DNA of 64,000 bases from JAIBJN01 sp963775395 (GTDB taxonomy: Bacteria; Actinomycetota; Thermoleophilia; Gaiellales; Gaiellaceae). Location: positions 246,722-310,721 of the forward strand of contig CAVZIX010000004.1 in NCBI GenBank assembly GCA_963775395.1, read 5' to 3'. The notes under the pieces are model-generated. The model was given only the letters and a program-made list of their open reading frames with translations, had not been told where the DNA came from and did not search any database. Shown here in pieces: positions 16,942-26,335 of this stretch. Both the position numbers and the translations under genes were made by a program. How positions within the stretch are numbered: the stretch's first letter is position 1; every line of letters starts with the position of its first letter.

Positions 16942-19630
16942 ATGGTTGTGCGTATGCGGACAATTGTCACTCTTTCGATCCTCGCGATCGTGCTCGGCGC
17001 GGCCGCTCCCGCGCAGGGCGCCGTCAGCTGCGGCTTCGCCGCCGGCACGGCGACCGTGAGCATGAGCGCAGCAGGAGACTCCGCCTCGATCGCCGTGGGC
17101 ACGGGCGCCAACGCCGGGCGGATCATGGTCGGCGTCACGGCGTGCGCGGCCGCGACGACCGCGAACACGGACACGATCGTCGTCAACGGCACCACGGGCG
17201 CCGAGAACGTCACCATCGACCTCAGCGGAGGTCAGTTCGCGCCCGGTGTCTCCGTCGAAGGCTCCGGCCTCTCCGAGATCGAGTTCGTGGTCGACCTGTC
17301 GACGGGGGTGCTGGACCGGGTGACGTTCACCGGAAGCGCGGGCGACGACTCGATCGTCCTCGGCGCATCCGGCGCGAACCTCAACGGTGACGACGACGTC
17401 GACGTCACCCTCACCGGCGTCGAGCTCGGAACTGCCAACGGAAGCGGTGGGGCCGACGTCCTCTCGGGTGCAGGTGACCTGGTCACCGGCGGCCCGACCT
17501 CCCTGTTCCTGACCGTGAACGGCGACAGCGGCGACGACGCGCTGGCCGGCGGACAGGGCGACGACACGATCACCGGCGGCACCGGGAGCAACGTTCTCTC
17601 CGGCGGCGACGGCGACGACACCCTGACGGGTGGACAGGGTGACGACACCCTCGCCGGCGGGATGGGCGGGGACACCCTGACCGGAGGGCTCGGAAACGAC
17701 GTCTTCGACGAGGGTGACTCGCTGAGTGGCACGGACACGATGGCGGGTGGCGGCGGCAACGATTTCCTCACCTACGCCGCGCGAGCGGCCGGCGTCACGG
17801 TGACGATGGACGGAGTCTTCGACGACGGTGAAGCCGGCGAGTCGGACAACGTCGGCACGGACATCGAGGACGCGATCGGCGGGAACGGAGACAACGTGCT
17901 GGTCGGAAGCACCGCGGGCAACGACCTGACCGGCGGCCCCGGCAACGACCTCATCGACGGGGGCAGCGGCGACGACACCTTGAGCGGGGGCCTCGGCAAC
18001 GATCGCCAGACAGGCGGAGCCGGCAACGACTTCGTCTTCGGCGACGACGGAGACGACGTGATCCTCGAGGGCGCCGGGAACGACGCGGTCGCGGGCGGAG
18101 GCGACGTCGACCTGCTCGACTACTCCGGAGTGACCGGAGGCGTGACGCTGTCGCTGGGCGTGGCCTCGCCGCAGGCGACGGGCGGCGCCGGAACCGACCA
18201 GGTGACGGAGTTCGAGAATCTGACGGGCGGCAGCGGCGCCGATGTCCTGGGCGGGGACGGAGGCTCGAACGTCCTGTCGGGCGGCTCGGGCAACGACATC
18301 TTCTTGGGCGACGCCGGCGACGATGCCATCGACGGCGACCTTGGCACCGACAGCGTCGACTACTCCGCGTTCACCGAGGACGTCACCGTCGTGCTCGGCC
18401 CGGTGAGCGGTGCGAGCCCTGGCTCGGCGACGACCGCGAGCACCGGAACGGACGTCCTGGTGGCCATCGCGAACGTCACCGGCGGTTCCGGGAACGACTC
18501 GATCACCGGCGAGGCGGGGAACAACGTCCTGAACGGGAACGACGGTGACGACACGCTCGCCGGGCTTCGTGGGAACGACACCCTCGACGGCGGAGCCGGA
18601 TCGGACACACTGGACTACTCCGCGGCTGACGCCGGAGTCACCCTCAACCTCGCGAACCTCGCCGCCCAGAACACCGGTGGCGCGGGCACCGACACGCTGC
18701 TGGCGAACGAGAACGTGATCGGTTCACCGTTCGGCGACGTCCTCACCGGCACGGTGGGCGACAACGTCTTCGACGGGGGCGACGGCATCGACACGGCCGA
18801 TTACTCCACCTCCAGCTTGAGCGTGACGGTCGACCTTTCGGTCGCCGGCGGCCAGGACACCGGGAACGCCGGAACGGACACGTTCGTCGCCATGGAGAAC
18901 GTCACCGGCGGCTCGGGCAGAGACACACTCACCGGCGACACGGGCCCGAACGTCCTCACCGGTGGAACAGGGAATGACGTGCTACGCGCGACTGCGGGCG
19001 GCGACCTGCTCGACGGCGGGACGGGAGTCGACACGGTCGACTACTCGCTGCGTCCGCCCGGAGTTGTCGTGAGCCTCACGACCGGGACCGGCGCGAGTCC
19101 CGGCGCGGCCGACATCGTCACGGCGGCCGAGAACGTGATCGGGAGTGCCGGGGCCGACTTCCTGATCGGTGACGGCGCCGTGAACTCGCTCGACGGCGGC
19201 GCCGGGAACGACAGGCTCCGCGGCCTCGGCGGGGCGGATGTCCTCATCGGAGGCGGCGGATCCGACACGGTGGACTACTCGACCTTCTTCCCGACGAACG
19301 GCAGGATCGGCGTGGTCGTGAACCTCACTACCGGCGATGCGGTCGGGGACGGCGCGGATTCACTCTCGCTGCTCGAGAACATCCGCGGCTCGAGCTTCGA
19401 CGATCGGCTGGTCGGAAACACGCTCGTCAACACGATCCAGGGCTCGGGCGGTGCGGACTACCTCCTCGGCGGCGCGGGCAAGGACGTCCTGCGCGGGGGC
19501 GACGGCAACGACACGATCTCACGCCCGCGACGGCTTGCGAGACCAGGTCTTCGGGGACGCCGACCGCGACCGGGCACGTGTCGACCGCGGCCGGGACTTC
19601 GTCCGCAGCATCGCCGTCTTCCTGCGCTAG
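16942..19630 (+). CDS. Secreted RTX-type calcium-binding repeat protein (frame break near 3' end)
   Basis: A signal peptide (IVTLSILAIVLGAAAPAQGA) precedes about 850 residues rich in nonapeptide GGxGxDxLx repeats (GGDGDDTLTGGQGDDTLAGG), grouped into composite units of roughly 90 residues containing VDYSxxxxGVTVxL. Such repeats form calcium-bound parallel beta rolls and mark exported adhesins, enzymes or surface proteins; no catalytic domain is visible. At about 19518-19520 the reading must shift by one base: GNDTI then continues HARDGLRDQVFGDADRDRAR to the TAG at 19628. Without the shift the frame runs on across the reverse-strand helicase gene, which is implausible. Start could also be the ATG at 16954. 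Confidence 0.82.
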
Positions 19631-21873
19631 GCAGCGTCGAGCATCCGGCGCAGGAGGGTGAGGGCCGCCTCCTTGTCCAGGAACTCGTTGAGGTTGCCGC
19701 ATTTCGGGGACTGGACGCACGACGGGCATCCGTCGGCACAGGGACAGCCGGCCAGAAGCCGCTCGGTGTCGGCGACCCAGCCCTCGAGCTCGTCGTAGCC
19801 GCGACGGGAGATGCCGACGCCGCCGGCGTGGCCGTCGTAGACGAAGACCGTGGGACGGCCGGTCTGCGGGTGGAGGTTCGTCGAGAGGCCGCCGATGTCC
19901 CAGCGGTCGCACATGGCCCAGAGCGGGAGGATCGCGATCATCGCGTGCTCGGCGGCGTGGAGGGCGCCCAGGAGCTTCGGGAGGGGCTCGAGGCCGTCCA
20001 GCTGCTCGGGGTCGGGGACGTACCAGATCGCTTCCGTCTCGAAGGTCGAGGGCGGAAGGTCGAGCGTCACGAGGTCGAGCGTCGCCTGGTCGCGCACGGA
20101 CTTCTTCTGGTAGCCGACGACCTGCTCGGTGACGCTGACGCGCCCGAAGGAGACGTCCATGCCGAGCCGCCGGGTCTCCAGCTCGGCCTCCTCGATCGCG
20201 GTCATCGTCTCGCGCTTTGCCTGGGTGTAGTAGTCGCTCGCGAACGGCTCCACGACGGCGGCCCGACCTTCGAGGTCGAGCTCGAGCACGCGGAAGGACT
20301 CGCCCATGTGCAGGTAGATCGCACCCTCGTGCACGGTGGAGGGCGCTCGCTCGCGCTCCACGATCCCCAGGACGGAGCCCGTTGCGGCGTCGACGACCGT
20401 GATGGACTCGGGGCTCGCCGAGCGCAGTCCGATGCGGCCCGCCGGATAGTCGCGCCCTGCCCACACGATGCCGGCCTTCGTCCTGCGCAACTCGCCGCCC
20501 TCGACGAGCGTCTCGGCGCGCTCGAGCGCGGCGTCGCCCAGGGTCTCCCGGTCGCGGTCGTCGAGCGGCGCCTCGAAGGCGGCCGCGAGGACGTGGCCGT
20601 CGAGGATTCGCGGGTTGGAGTGGTCGAGGATGGCCGACTCGACGCGACGTCCGAGCAGCGCCTCGGGCTCCCGCATGAAGAACTGGTCGAGTGCGTCCTC
20701 GCTGGCTACGAGGACTGCGAGCCCGTGGCTGCGACGCCCGGCGCGACCCCATTGCTGGCGCAGGCTCGCGACCGTGCCGGGGAACCCGACCGAGATGGCG
20801 CAGTCGAGGAGCCCGATGTCGATCCCGAGCTCGAGGGCGTCGGTCGCCGTGACGCCGAGCAGCTCCCCCTCGACCAGCCGCCGCTCGATCTCCCGCCGCT
20901 GCGCCGGTGTATAGCCCGCGCGATAGGGCGAGAGCCGGGCCGCGGTCTCCGCGTCGAGGCGGTCGACCGCGAAGCGGTGGATGAGCTCCGCCGCCTTGCG
21001 GCTCTTGGCGAAGCAGATCGTTCGGAGGCCGCGCGAGACGAGCTCGGCGAGGAGCCTTGACCCGTCCCCGAGCGCGCTCGCACGCAGCTGGAGCGCTTCG
21101 TCGAGCACGGGCGGGTTCCAGAGGGCGATCGTGCGCACCGCGCGCGGCGCCGCGTCGTCCTCGATCACCGTCGCGTCTGCGCCGAGCAGCGAGCGGGCCA
21201 GCTCGCCGGGGTTGGCGATCGTGGCCGAGGCAAGGAGAAACTGCGGCTCGGCGCCGTAGATCTGCGCGGCCCTGCGCAGGCGCCGGAGGACGTTCCCGAC
21301 GTGCGAGCCGAAGACGCCGCGGTAGACGTGCGCCTCGTCGACGACGACGTAGCGGAGGTTGGCGAGCACGTCTCCCCAACGGTCGTGGTGCGGTAGCACG
21401 CCGACGTGGAGCATGTCCGGGTTGGTGAGGATGACGTTCGCCCACTTCCGGATCTGCCACCGGCGCTCGTGCTCGGTGTCCCCGTCGTAGATGGCCGGCT
21501 TCACGCCCGGGACCCGCAGCTCGGCGAGCGAGCGCGCCTGGTCCTGCGCCAGGGCCTTCGTCGGATAGAGGTAGAGCGCGCGGAGCTTCGGCTCGCCGGC
21601 GATCTCGTCGAGGACAGGGAGGTTGAAGGCGAGCGTCTTCCCGCTCGCCGTGCCGGTGGAGACGACCAGGTGCTCGCCCCGGCGGGCGGCGGCGAGCGAC
21701 TCGGCCTGGTGGGCGAAGAGCTCGGAGATGCCGGCCGCCCGCAGGGCGCCATCGAGCTTGGGATGGAGCTCGGGGAGCGGTACGACCTGGGCCTCCCGGC
21801 CCGGAACCTCGGTCAGGTACGCGAGCTCCTCGCCCTCGAGCACCTCCGACCACGTTACGGTCGCCACCCCCAC
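19627..21873 (-). CDS. DEAD/DEAH-box helicase of the MrfA/YprA type with C-terminal cysteine cluster
   Basis: A 748-residue superfamily 2 helicase. Walker A is TGTASGKTL, the DEAH box is VVVDEAHVYRG, motif III is LLASATI, and motif VI is QQWGRAGRRSHG. The C-terminal DUF1998-like zone ends with CPCADGCPSCVQSPKC, a metal-binding four-cysteine site. This layout is that of Bacillus MrfA (YprA), a 3'-5' helicase in mitomycin-lesion repair that works with the exonuclease MrfB. No mrfB-like gene is next to it here. The start ATG is at 21873; its end overlaps the RTX gene by 4 bases. Confidence 0.88.
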   Translation of the reverse strand: MGVATVTWSEVLEGEELAYLTEVPGREAQVVPLPELHPKLDGALRAAGISELFAHQAESLAAARRGEHLVVSTGTASGKTLAFNLPVLDEIAGEPKLRALYLYPTKALAQDQARSLAELRVPGVKPAIYDGDTEHERRWQIRKWANVILTNPDMLHVGVLPHHDRWGDVLANLRYVVVDEAHVYRGVFGSHVGNVLRRLRRAAQIYGAEPQFLLASATIANPGELARSLLGADATVIEDDAAPRAVRTIALWNPPVLDEALQLRASALGDGSRLLAELVSRGLRTICFAKSRKAAELIHRFAVDRLDAETAARLSPYRAGYTPAQRREIERRLVEGELLGVTATDALELGIDIGLLDCAISVGFPGTVASLRQQWGRAGRRSHGLAVLVASEDALDQFFMREPEALLGRRVESAILDHSNPRILDGHVLAAAFEAPLDDRDRETLGDAALERAETLVEGGELRRTKAGIVWAGRDYPAGRIGLRSASPESITVVDAATGSVLGIVERERAPSTVHEGAIYLHMGESFRVLELDLEGRAAVVEPFASDYYTQAKRETMTAIEEAELETRRLGMDVSFGRVSVTEQVVGYQKKSVRDQATLDLVTLDLPPSTFETEAIWYVPDPEQLDGLEPLPKLLGALHAAEHAMIAILPLWAMCDRWDIGGLSTNLHPQTGRPTVFVYDGHAGGVGISRRGYDELEGWVADTERLLAGCPCADGCPSCVQSPKCGNLNEFLDKEAALTLLRRMLDAA

Positions 21874-21893
21874 GATGCTAACTTCATCCCGCG

Positions 21894-22706
21894 TTGGTAC
21901 CCCGGTGCCTCACGATCGCGACCTCGGACTCGGGCGGGGGAGCGGGCATCCAGGCAGACCTGAAGGCCTTTGCGCGCCTGGGCTGCCACGGCATGAGCGC
22001 GATCGTCGCGCTGACCGCGCAGAACACCACCTCCGTCACGGCCGTCCACGAGGCGCCGCCGGCTTTCGCCCGCGCCCAGCTCGACGCGGTCTTCGACGAC
22101 CTCGGCGTGGACGCTGCGAAGACGGGGATGCTCTTCAGCGCCCGGATCATCGAGGCGGTTGCCGACTTCCTGACCGAGCACCACGTTCCCCTCGTGGTCG
22201 ACCCGGTCATGGTCGCGGCCTCGGGAGCGAAGCTGCTCGAGGACGACGCGGTCGACGTCCTCGTGAGCAAGCTCTTCCCGCTTGCCACCGTCGTCACGCC
22301 CAATCTCCGCGAGGCCTGTGTCCTCGCCCGCGTCCCCTACGACGACTCTGCCGACCGGCACGACCTCGCCGAGCGGATCGTCGCCCTCGGCGCGCCGGCG
22401 GTCGTCGTCACCGGGGGCCACGGCGCCGAGGCCGTGGACTGGCTCTTCGACGGGAACCGCCACGTGGCCATCCCCGTCGAGCGCTACGGCGAGGAGGCGA
22501 CGCACGGCGCCGGCTGCACCCACTCCGCAAGCCTGGCCGCGCTCCTCGCGCGGGGCGAGAGCCTCGAGGACGCCGCGCGCGGAGCGGCCGAGATCGCCAA
22601 CGAGGCCGTGCGGAACGGGCTGGCCGACCTCGGCGCAGGATCGGGCCCGGTCGACGTCTTTCATCTTGAGGCTGTCGGAGCTCGGGGAGTTCGGGCTCCT
22701 CGCTGA
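21894..22706 (+). CDS. thiD: Bifunctional hydroxymethylpyrimidine kinase/phosphomethylpyrimidine kinase
   Basis: Phosphorylates HMP and HMP-phosphate to HMP-pyrophosphate, the pyrimidine half of thiamine. The 270-residue ribokinase-fold protein has SDSGGGAGIQADLKAFARLG at the N-terminus, ALTAQNTTSV, DPVMVAASGAKLL, VVVTGGHG and the anion-hole/base motif HGAGCTHSASLAALLA. I start at the TTG at 21894 (MVPRCLTIATSDSGGG), since no ATG or GTG in frame is nearer. thiL overlaps its 3' end by 41 bases, forming a two-gene thiamine unit. No TPP riboswitch is evident in the 20-base gap to the divergent helicase. Confidence 0.92.
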   Translation: MVPRCLTIATSDSGGGAGIQADLKAFARLGCHGMSAIVALTAQNTTSVTAVHEAPPAFARAQLDAVFDDLGVDAAKTGMLFSARIIEAVADFLTEHHVPLVVDPVMVAASGAKLLEDDAVDVLVSKLFPLATVVTPNLREACVLARVPYDDSADRHDLAERIVALGAPAVVVTGGHGAEAVDWLFDGNRHVAIPVERYGEEATHGAGCTHSASLAALLARGESLEDAARGAAEIANEAVRNGLADLGAGSGPVDVFHLEAVGARGVRAPR

Positions 22707-23532
22707 GCTCGAGCGCCGCGGGCTCGTCCGCGGCCAGGACGCCGAGGGCGCCGTCCTGGCCGGCGGCGTGGTCGTCACCCAGGACACGCTGGTCGAGGGC
22801 GTCCACTTTCGGCCCGAGTGGATCTCGTGGCGCGACCTCGGCTACAAGGCCGCGGCTGTCAACCTGAGCGATATCGCAGCGCTCGGCGCCGAGCCGGAGG
22901 CGCTGCTGGTCAGCCTGGCGCTGCCGCCCTCGACCGCCTCCGAGACCATCGTCGAGCTCTACGAGGGCCTGGCCGAGCCCGGCTTCTCCCTGTCCGGAGG
23001 AGACACGACCCGAGCGGAGATCTTCACGCTCACGGTCACCGCGGTCGGCCGCAGCGAGCGCGTTCCCGGGAGGGCGGGCGCCGTACCCGGCGACGTCCTC
23101 GTGGTCACGGGACCTCTCGGCGGGGCGGCAGCCGGCCTCCACGTCCTCGGCGAGGGCCTGGACGGCTTCCCCGAGCTGGTCGAGCGTCATCGGCGCCCGC
23201 CGCTCCGGCTGGAGGAAGGCCGACGCCTCGGCCGTGTGGCTCACGCCGTCGTCGACCTCTCGGACGGCATCGCGGGCGACGCGGCCCGGATCGCCGAGCG
23301 CTCCCGCTGCCGTGTCGTGCTCGAGCCGGAGCGGATCCCGCGGGCGCCGCGGATCGAGGAGGTCGCCGACCTGCCCTTCTGGACGATGGGCGAGGACTAC
23401 GAGCTCCTGGCCGCTGTCGCCCCCGGGGACGCAGAGCAGCTCGGCTTCGCGGTCGTCGGCTACTGCGCCGAGGGCGAGGGTGTCGAGCCCGCCGATCTTG
23501 CCGGCTGGGACTCGTTCAGGCCGCGGGCCTGA
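22666..23532 (+). CDS. thiL: Thiamine-monophosphate kinase
   Basis: Final step of thiamine pyrophosphate synthesis: TMP + ATP to TPP. The 288-residue protein begins LRLSELGEFGLLAELERRG and has TQDTLVEGVHF, KAAAVNLSDIAALGAEP, SLSGGDTTRAE and VVDLSDGIAGDAARIAE, all ThiL landmarks. The usual GDDAAV metal/ATP loop near the N-terminus appears as RGQDAEGAVL, with one Asp missing, a point worth noting for activity. The TTG at 22666 is the best start; it overlaps thiD. The 3' end overlaps the convergent thioredoxin gene by 17 bases. Confidence 0.9.
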   Translation: MRLSELGEFGLLAELERRGLVRGQDAEGAVLAGGVVVTQDTLVEGVHFRPEWISWRDLGYKAAAVNLSDIAALGAEPEALLVSLALPPSTASETIVELYEGLAEPGFSLSGGDTTRAEIFTLTVTAVGRSERVPGRAGAVPGDVLVVTGPLGGAAAGLHVLGEGLDGFPELVERHRRPPLRLEEGRRLGRVAHAVVDLSDGIAGDAARIAERSRCRVVLEPERIPRAPRIEEVADLPFWTMGEDYELLAAVAPGDAEQLGFAVVGYCAEGEGVEPADLAGWDSFRPRA

Positions 23533-23851
23533 GCCACCGCGCCCAGGCGTCCTCGTAGTGACTTCGTGAGCGAGCGCCGACGACGCTGTCCCTGGCCTCG
23601 CCGGACTCGAACAGCATCACGGTCGGGATCGAGAGGACGCTGTAGCGCGCCTGCGTCTGCGGGCTCTCGTCGACGTTCACCTTGACGAACTTCACCCGCT
23701 CGCCGTGCTCGTCGGCCATGTCCGAGAGGATCGGGTTGACGACGCGGCACGGGCCGCACCACGGCGCCCAGAAATCCACGATCACGGGCACGTCCGCCTG
23801 GAGCACCTCGCGCTCGAACTCGTCGTCTCCGACCTCTGCCAGCTCAGCCAC
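23516..23851 (-). CDS. trxA: Thioredoxin
   Basis: A 111-residue cytoplasmic thioredoxin with the active site WAPWCGPCRVVNPIL, the buried Asp in VDFWAP, and the cis-proline SIPTVMLF. Reduces protein disulfides, using electrons from thioredoxin reductase, which is not in the window. The C-terminus is slightly longer than E. coli TrxA (RSHYEDAWARWLRPAA). It converges with thiL. Confidence 0.92.
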   Translation of the reverse strand: MAELAEVGDDEFEREVLQADVPVIVDFWAPWCGPCRVVNPILSDMADEHGERVKFVKVNVDESPQTQARYSVLSIPTVMLFESGEARDSVVGARSRSHYEDAWARWLRPAA

Positions 23852-23875
23852 AGCGCGCCACTATAGCCAGCGGCT

Positions 23876-24598
23876 CTACAAGCGTCGGCGGGCAGCCGCC
23901 AGGCGCAGCGCGGGCACCTTGACGATCGCCTCGAGGACGATTCCAGGGCCCATCTTGGAACCGCCCTCCTCGCGGTCGGCGAAGAGGATCGGCACTTCCT
24001 CGACGGCGAAGCCGGTCCGCAGCGCTCGATAGACCGTCTCCACCTGGAAGGCGTAGCCCTTCGACTCGATGCGTTCCGGGTCGATCGCCTCGAGCACGTC
24101 GCGGCGGTACACCTTGAAGCCCGAGGTCGGGTCCCTCACCGGGATCCCCAGGATCGCGCGGGCGTACAGCGAGCCGCCGCGGCTCACGGCCCGGCGCACG
24201 AGGCCCCAGTTCCGCGTGCCGCCGCCCCGCACATAGCGTGAGCCGAGCCCGATCCCCGCGCGATGTGCAGCCTTGACGAGCCGCGGGAGGTCGGCCGGGT
24301 CGTGCGAGAAGTCGCAGTCCATGGTGGCCACGTAGTCGGCGCCGGAGGCGATCGCCTGCGTGAAGCCGGCGATGTAGGCAGGCCCCAGCCCTTCCTTCCG
24401 CGTACGGTGGAGCACGTCGAGGTTGCCGAGCTCGGCGGCGAGACGGTCGGCGAGCTCCCCGGTCCCGTCGGGCGAGGCGTCGTCGATCACGAGCACGCGG
24501 CCGTCGAGGTCGTGCTCGGAGAGAACGCCGAGGATGGCCCGCGCCATCGGCTCGAGGTTCTCGCGCTCGTCGTAGGTAGGGAGGCAGACCACCAGCAC
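23876..24598 (-). CDS. Polyprenol-phosphate mannosyltransferase-like family 2 glycosyltransferase
   Basis: A 240-residue GT2 enzyme without C-terminal membrane helices: VVCLPTYDERENLEPMARAI, VIDDASPDGTGELAD, VATMDCDFSHDPADLP (the DxD-type metal site), GSRYVRGGGTRNWGLVRR and DPTSGFKVYRRDVLE. These match dolichol/polyprenol monophosphomannose synthases, which load mannose from GDP-mannose onto a lipid carrier for cell-envelope mannosylation. The GTG at 24598 is the only sensible start. It is divergent from polX, with 18 bases between starts. Confidence 0.88.
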   Translation of the reverse strand: MLVVCLPTYDERENLEPMARAILGVLSEHDLDGRVLVIDDASPDGTGELADRLAAELGNLDVLHRTRKEGLGPAYIAGFTQAIASGADYVATMDCDFSHDPADLPRLVKAAHRAGIGLGSRYVRGGGTRNWGLVRRAVSRGGSLYARAILGIPVRDPTSGFKVYRRDVLEAIDPERIESKGYAFQVETVYRALRTGFAVEEVPILFADREEGGSKMGPGIVLEAIVKVPALRLAAARRRL

Positions 24599-24616
24599 GC
24601 GCGTATCATCGCCGCC

Positions 24617-26335
24617 GTGCCCGCGAAGCTGCCGACCAACGCCGCCCTCGCCGAGCAGTTCGAGCTTCTCGCCGACATGCTCGAGCTCGACGGCGCCGAC
24701 GCGTTCCGGCTCGCCGCCTACCGACGCGCAGCCTCCCGCATCCAGGAATCGGCTGTGCCGGTGGCCCAGCTCGCGATCGATGGCAAGGCAACCCGCCTCT
24801 CGGGGATCGGCGGGACGATCGAGGCCAAGATCGTCGAGCTCACCGAGACGGGCGACCTGGCTGCGCTGGCCAAGCTGCGGGACAAGCTTCCTCCCGGCCT
24901 GGTCGACGTCATGCACGTGCCGGGCCTCGGGCCGAAGACCGCGCGCAAGCTCTGGGGCGAGCTGGGCATCGAGTCGCTCGACGACCTGAAGGCCGCCGCC
25001 GAGCAGGAGCGGCTCCGAGGCCTGCCCGGTCTCGGCGCCAAGACCGAGGAGAAGGTGCTCAAGGCCCTCGCCAAGCCCGCTCGTGCGTCCGCGAACACGG
25101 GGCGGACGCTGTTGGGCAAGGTCCTTCCCGCCGTCCGGCGCGCGGTCGAGGAGATCGAGGAGAGCGGCCTCGCCGACCGCGTCTCGGAGGCCGGCAGCGT
25201 CCGGCGACGCGCCGAGACGTCACGGGACCTCGACCTGATCGCGACGGCCGAGGATCCGGCGGCGCTGACCGCCTTCTTCGCCGAGCGCCCGTGGGTGGCC
25301 GAGGTGGTGGCGAAGGGCTCGACCAAGGCGACGGTCGTTTCCCACGACGGTCACCGCTTCGACCTCCGCGTCGTTCCGCCGGAGAGCTACGGCAACCTGC
25401 TCCAGCACTTCACGGGCTCGAAGGACCACAACGTCGCCCTGCGCGAGGACGCCGTTCGCAGGGGGCTCTCGATCTCCGAGTACGGCGTCAAGAACGTCGA
25501 GACCGAGGAGACCTTCCATGCCGCCGGCGAGGAGGAGCTCTACGAGCATCTCGGCTACGCCTGGATCCCGCCCGAGCTGCGCGAGAACCGAGGCGAGCTG
25601 GAGGCCGCCCGGGAGAAGCAGCTGCCGGAGCTCGTCACCCTCGCCGACCTCAAGGGCGATCTCCACATGCACACGGACTGGTCGGACGGCCGCGGGACGC
25701 TCGAGGAGATGGTGCTCGCGGCCAAGGAGCGGGGCCGCAAGTACATCGCCATCTGCGACCACGCCCGGCGGCTGCGGGATGGACGGCTCGAGCGCCAGAC
25801 CGAGGAGATCGCAGCCATGAACGAGCGCGTCTCCGCGATCACCGTCCTCGCCGGGATCGAGGTCGACATCCGCGCCGACGGCAGCCTCGACTACGACGAC
25901 GAGAGTCTGGCGAAGCGCGACTGGGTCATGGCCTCGATCCATTCGGGCTTCGACCAGCCGCGCGAGCGCCTCACCGACCGCCTCGTCGCCGCAATGGAGA
26001 ACCCGAACGTCGACTGCATCGGGCACCCGACCGGCCGCAAGATCAACCGGCGCCCGCCGTACGACCTCGACCTCGAGCGCGTCTTCGAGCAGGCGGTCGA
26101 GACGGGGACGTTCCTCGAGATCAACGCGCAGCCCGACCGGCTCGACCTCACGGACAACCATGCGCGCGCCGCTGCGGAGGCGGGCGTCCGCATCGTTGTC
26201 TCGACCGACGCGCACCGCATCCACGAGCTGGACAACCTCGAGCTCGGTGTCGCACAGGCGCGCCGCGGCTGGATAACGGCGGAGCAGGTCGTGAACACGC
26301 GCACGTGGGCGCAGGTGAAGAAGCTGATGAAGTGA
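24617..26335 (+). CDS. polX: DNA polymerase/3'-5' exonuclease PolX
   Basis: A 572-residue family X polymerase, full bacterial length. The helix-hairpin-helix 8-kDa region is at about 1-140 (HVPGLGPKTARKLW, GLPGLGAKTEEKVL), the nucleotidyltransferase palm follows with GSVRRRAETSRDLDLI, and a C-terminal PHP domain from about 340 has GDLHMHTDWSDG, ICDHARRL, GIEVDIR, GHPTGRKI and STDAHRI. Used in gap-filling repair, with PHP-dependent 3'-5' exonuclease. GTG start at 24617. Its stop overlaps the next gene by GTGA. Confidence 0.94.
   Translation: MPAKLPTNAALAEQFELLADMLELDGADAFRLAAYRRAASRIQESAVPVAQLAIDGKATRLSGIGGTIEAKIVELTETGDLAALAKLRDKLPPGLVDVMHVPGLGPKTARKLWGELGIESLDDLKAAAEQERLRGLPGLGAKTEEKVLKALAKPARASANTGRTLLGKVLPAVRRAVEEIEESGLADRVSEAGSVRRRAETSRDLDLIATAEDPAALTAFFAERPWVAEVVAKGSTKATVVSHDGHRFDLRVVPPESYGNLLQHFTGSKDHNVALREDAVRRGLSISEYGVKNVETEETFHAAGEEELYEHLGYAWIPPELRENRGELEAAREKQLPELVTLADLKGDLHMHTDWSDGRGTLEEMVLAAKERGRKYIAICDHARRLRDGRLERQTEEIAAMNERVSAITVLAGIEVDIRADGSLDYDDESLAKRDWVMASIHSGFDQPRERLTDRLVAAMENPNVDCIGHPTGRKINRRPPYDLDLERVFEQAVETGTFLEINAQPDRLDLTDNHARAAAEAGVRIVVSTDAHRIHELDNLELGVAQARRGWITAEQVVNTRTWAQVKKLMK

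Noticed and set aside
17232..19268. Series of reverse-strand frames rich in Ser and Pro opposite the RTX gene
   Set aside because: They are the mirror image of the repeat codons; no start context or function.
17500..19500. Regular DNA repeats that could look like a CRISPR array or tandem repeat
   Set aside because: They are codons for the GGxGxDxLx protein repeats in one frame, without constant repeat and spacer lengths.
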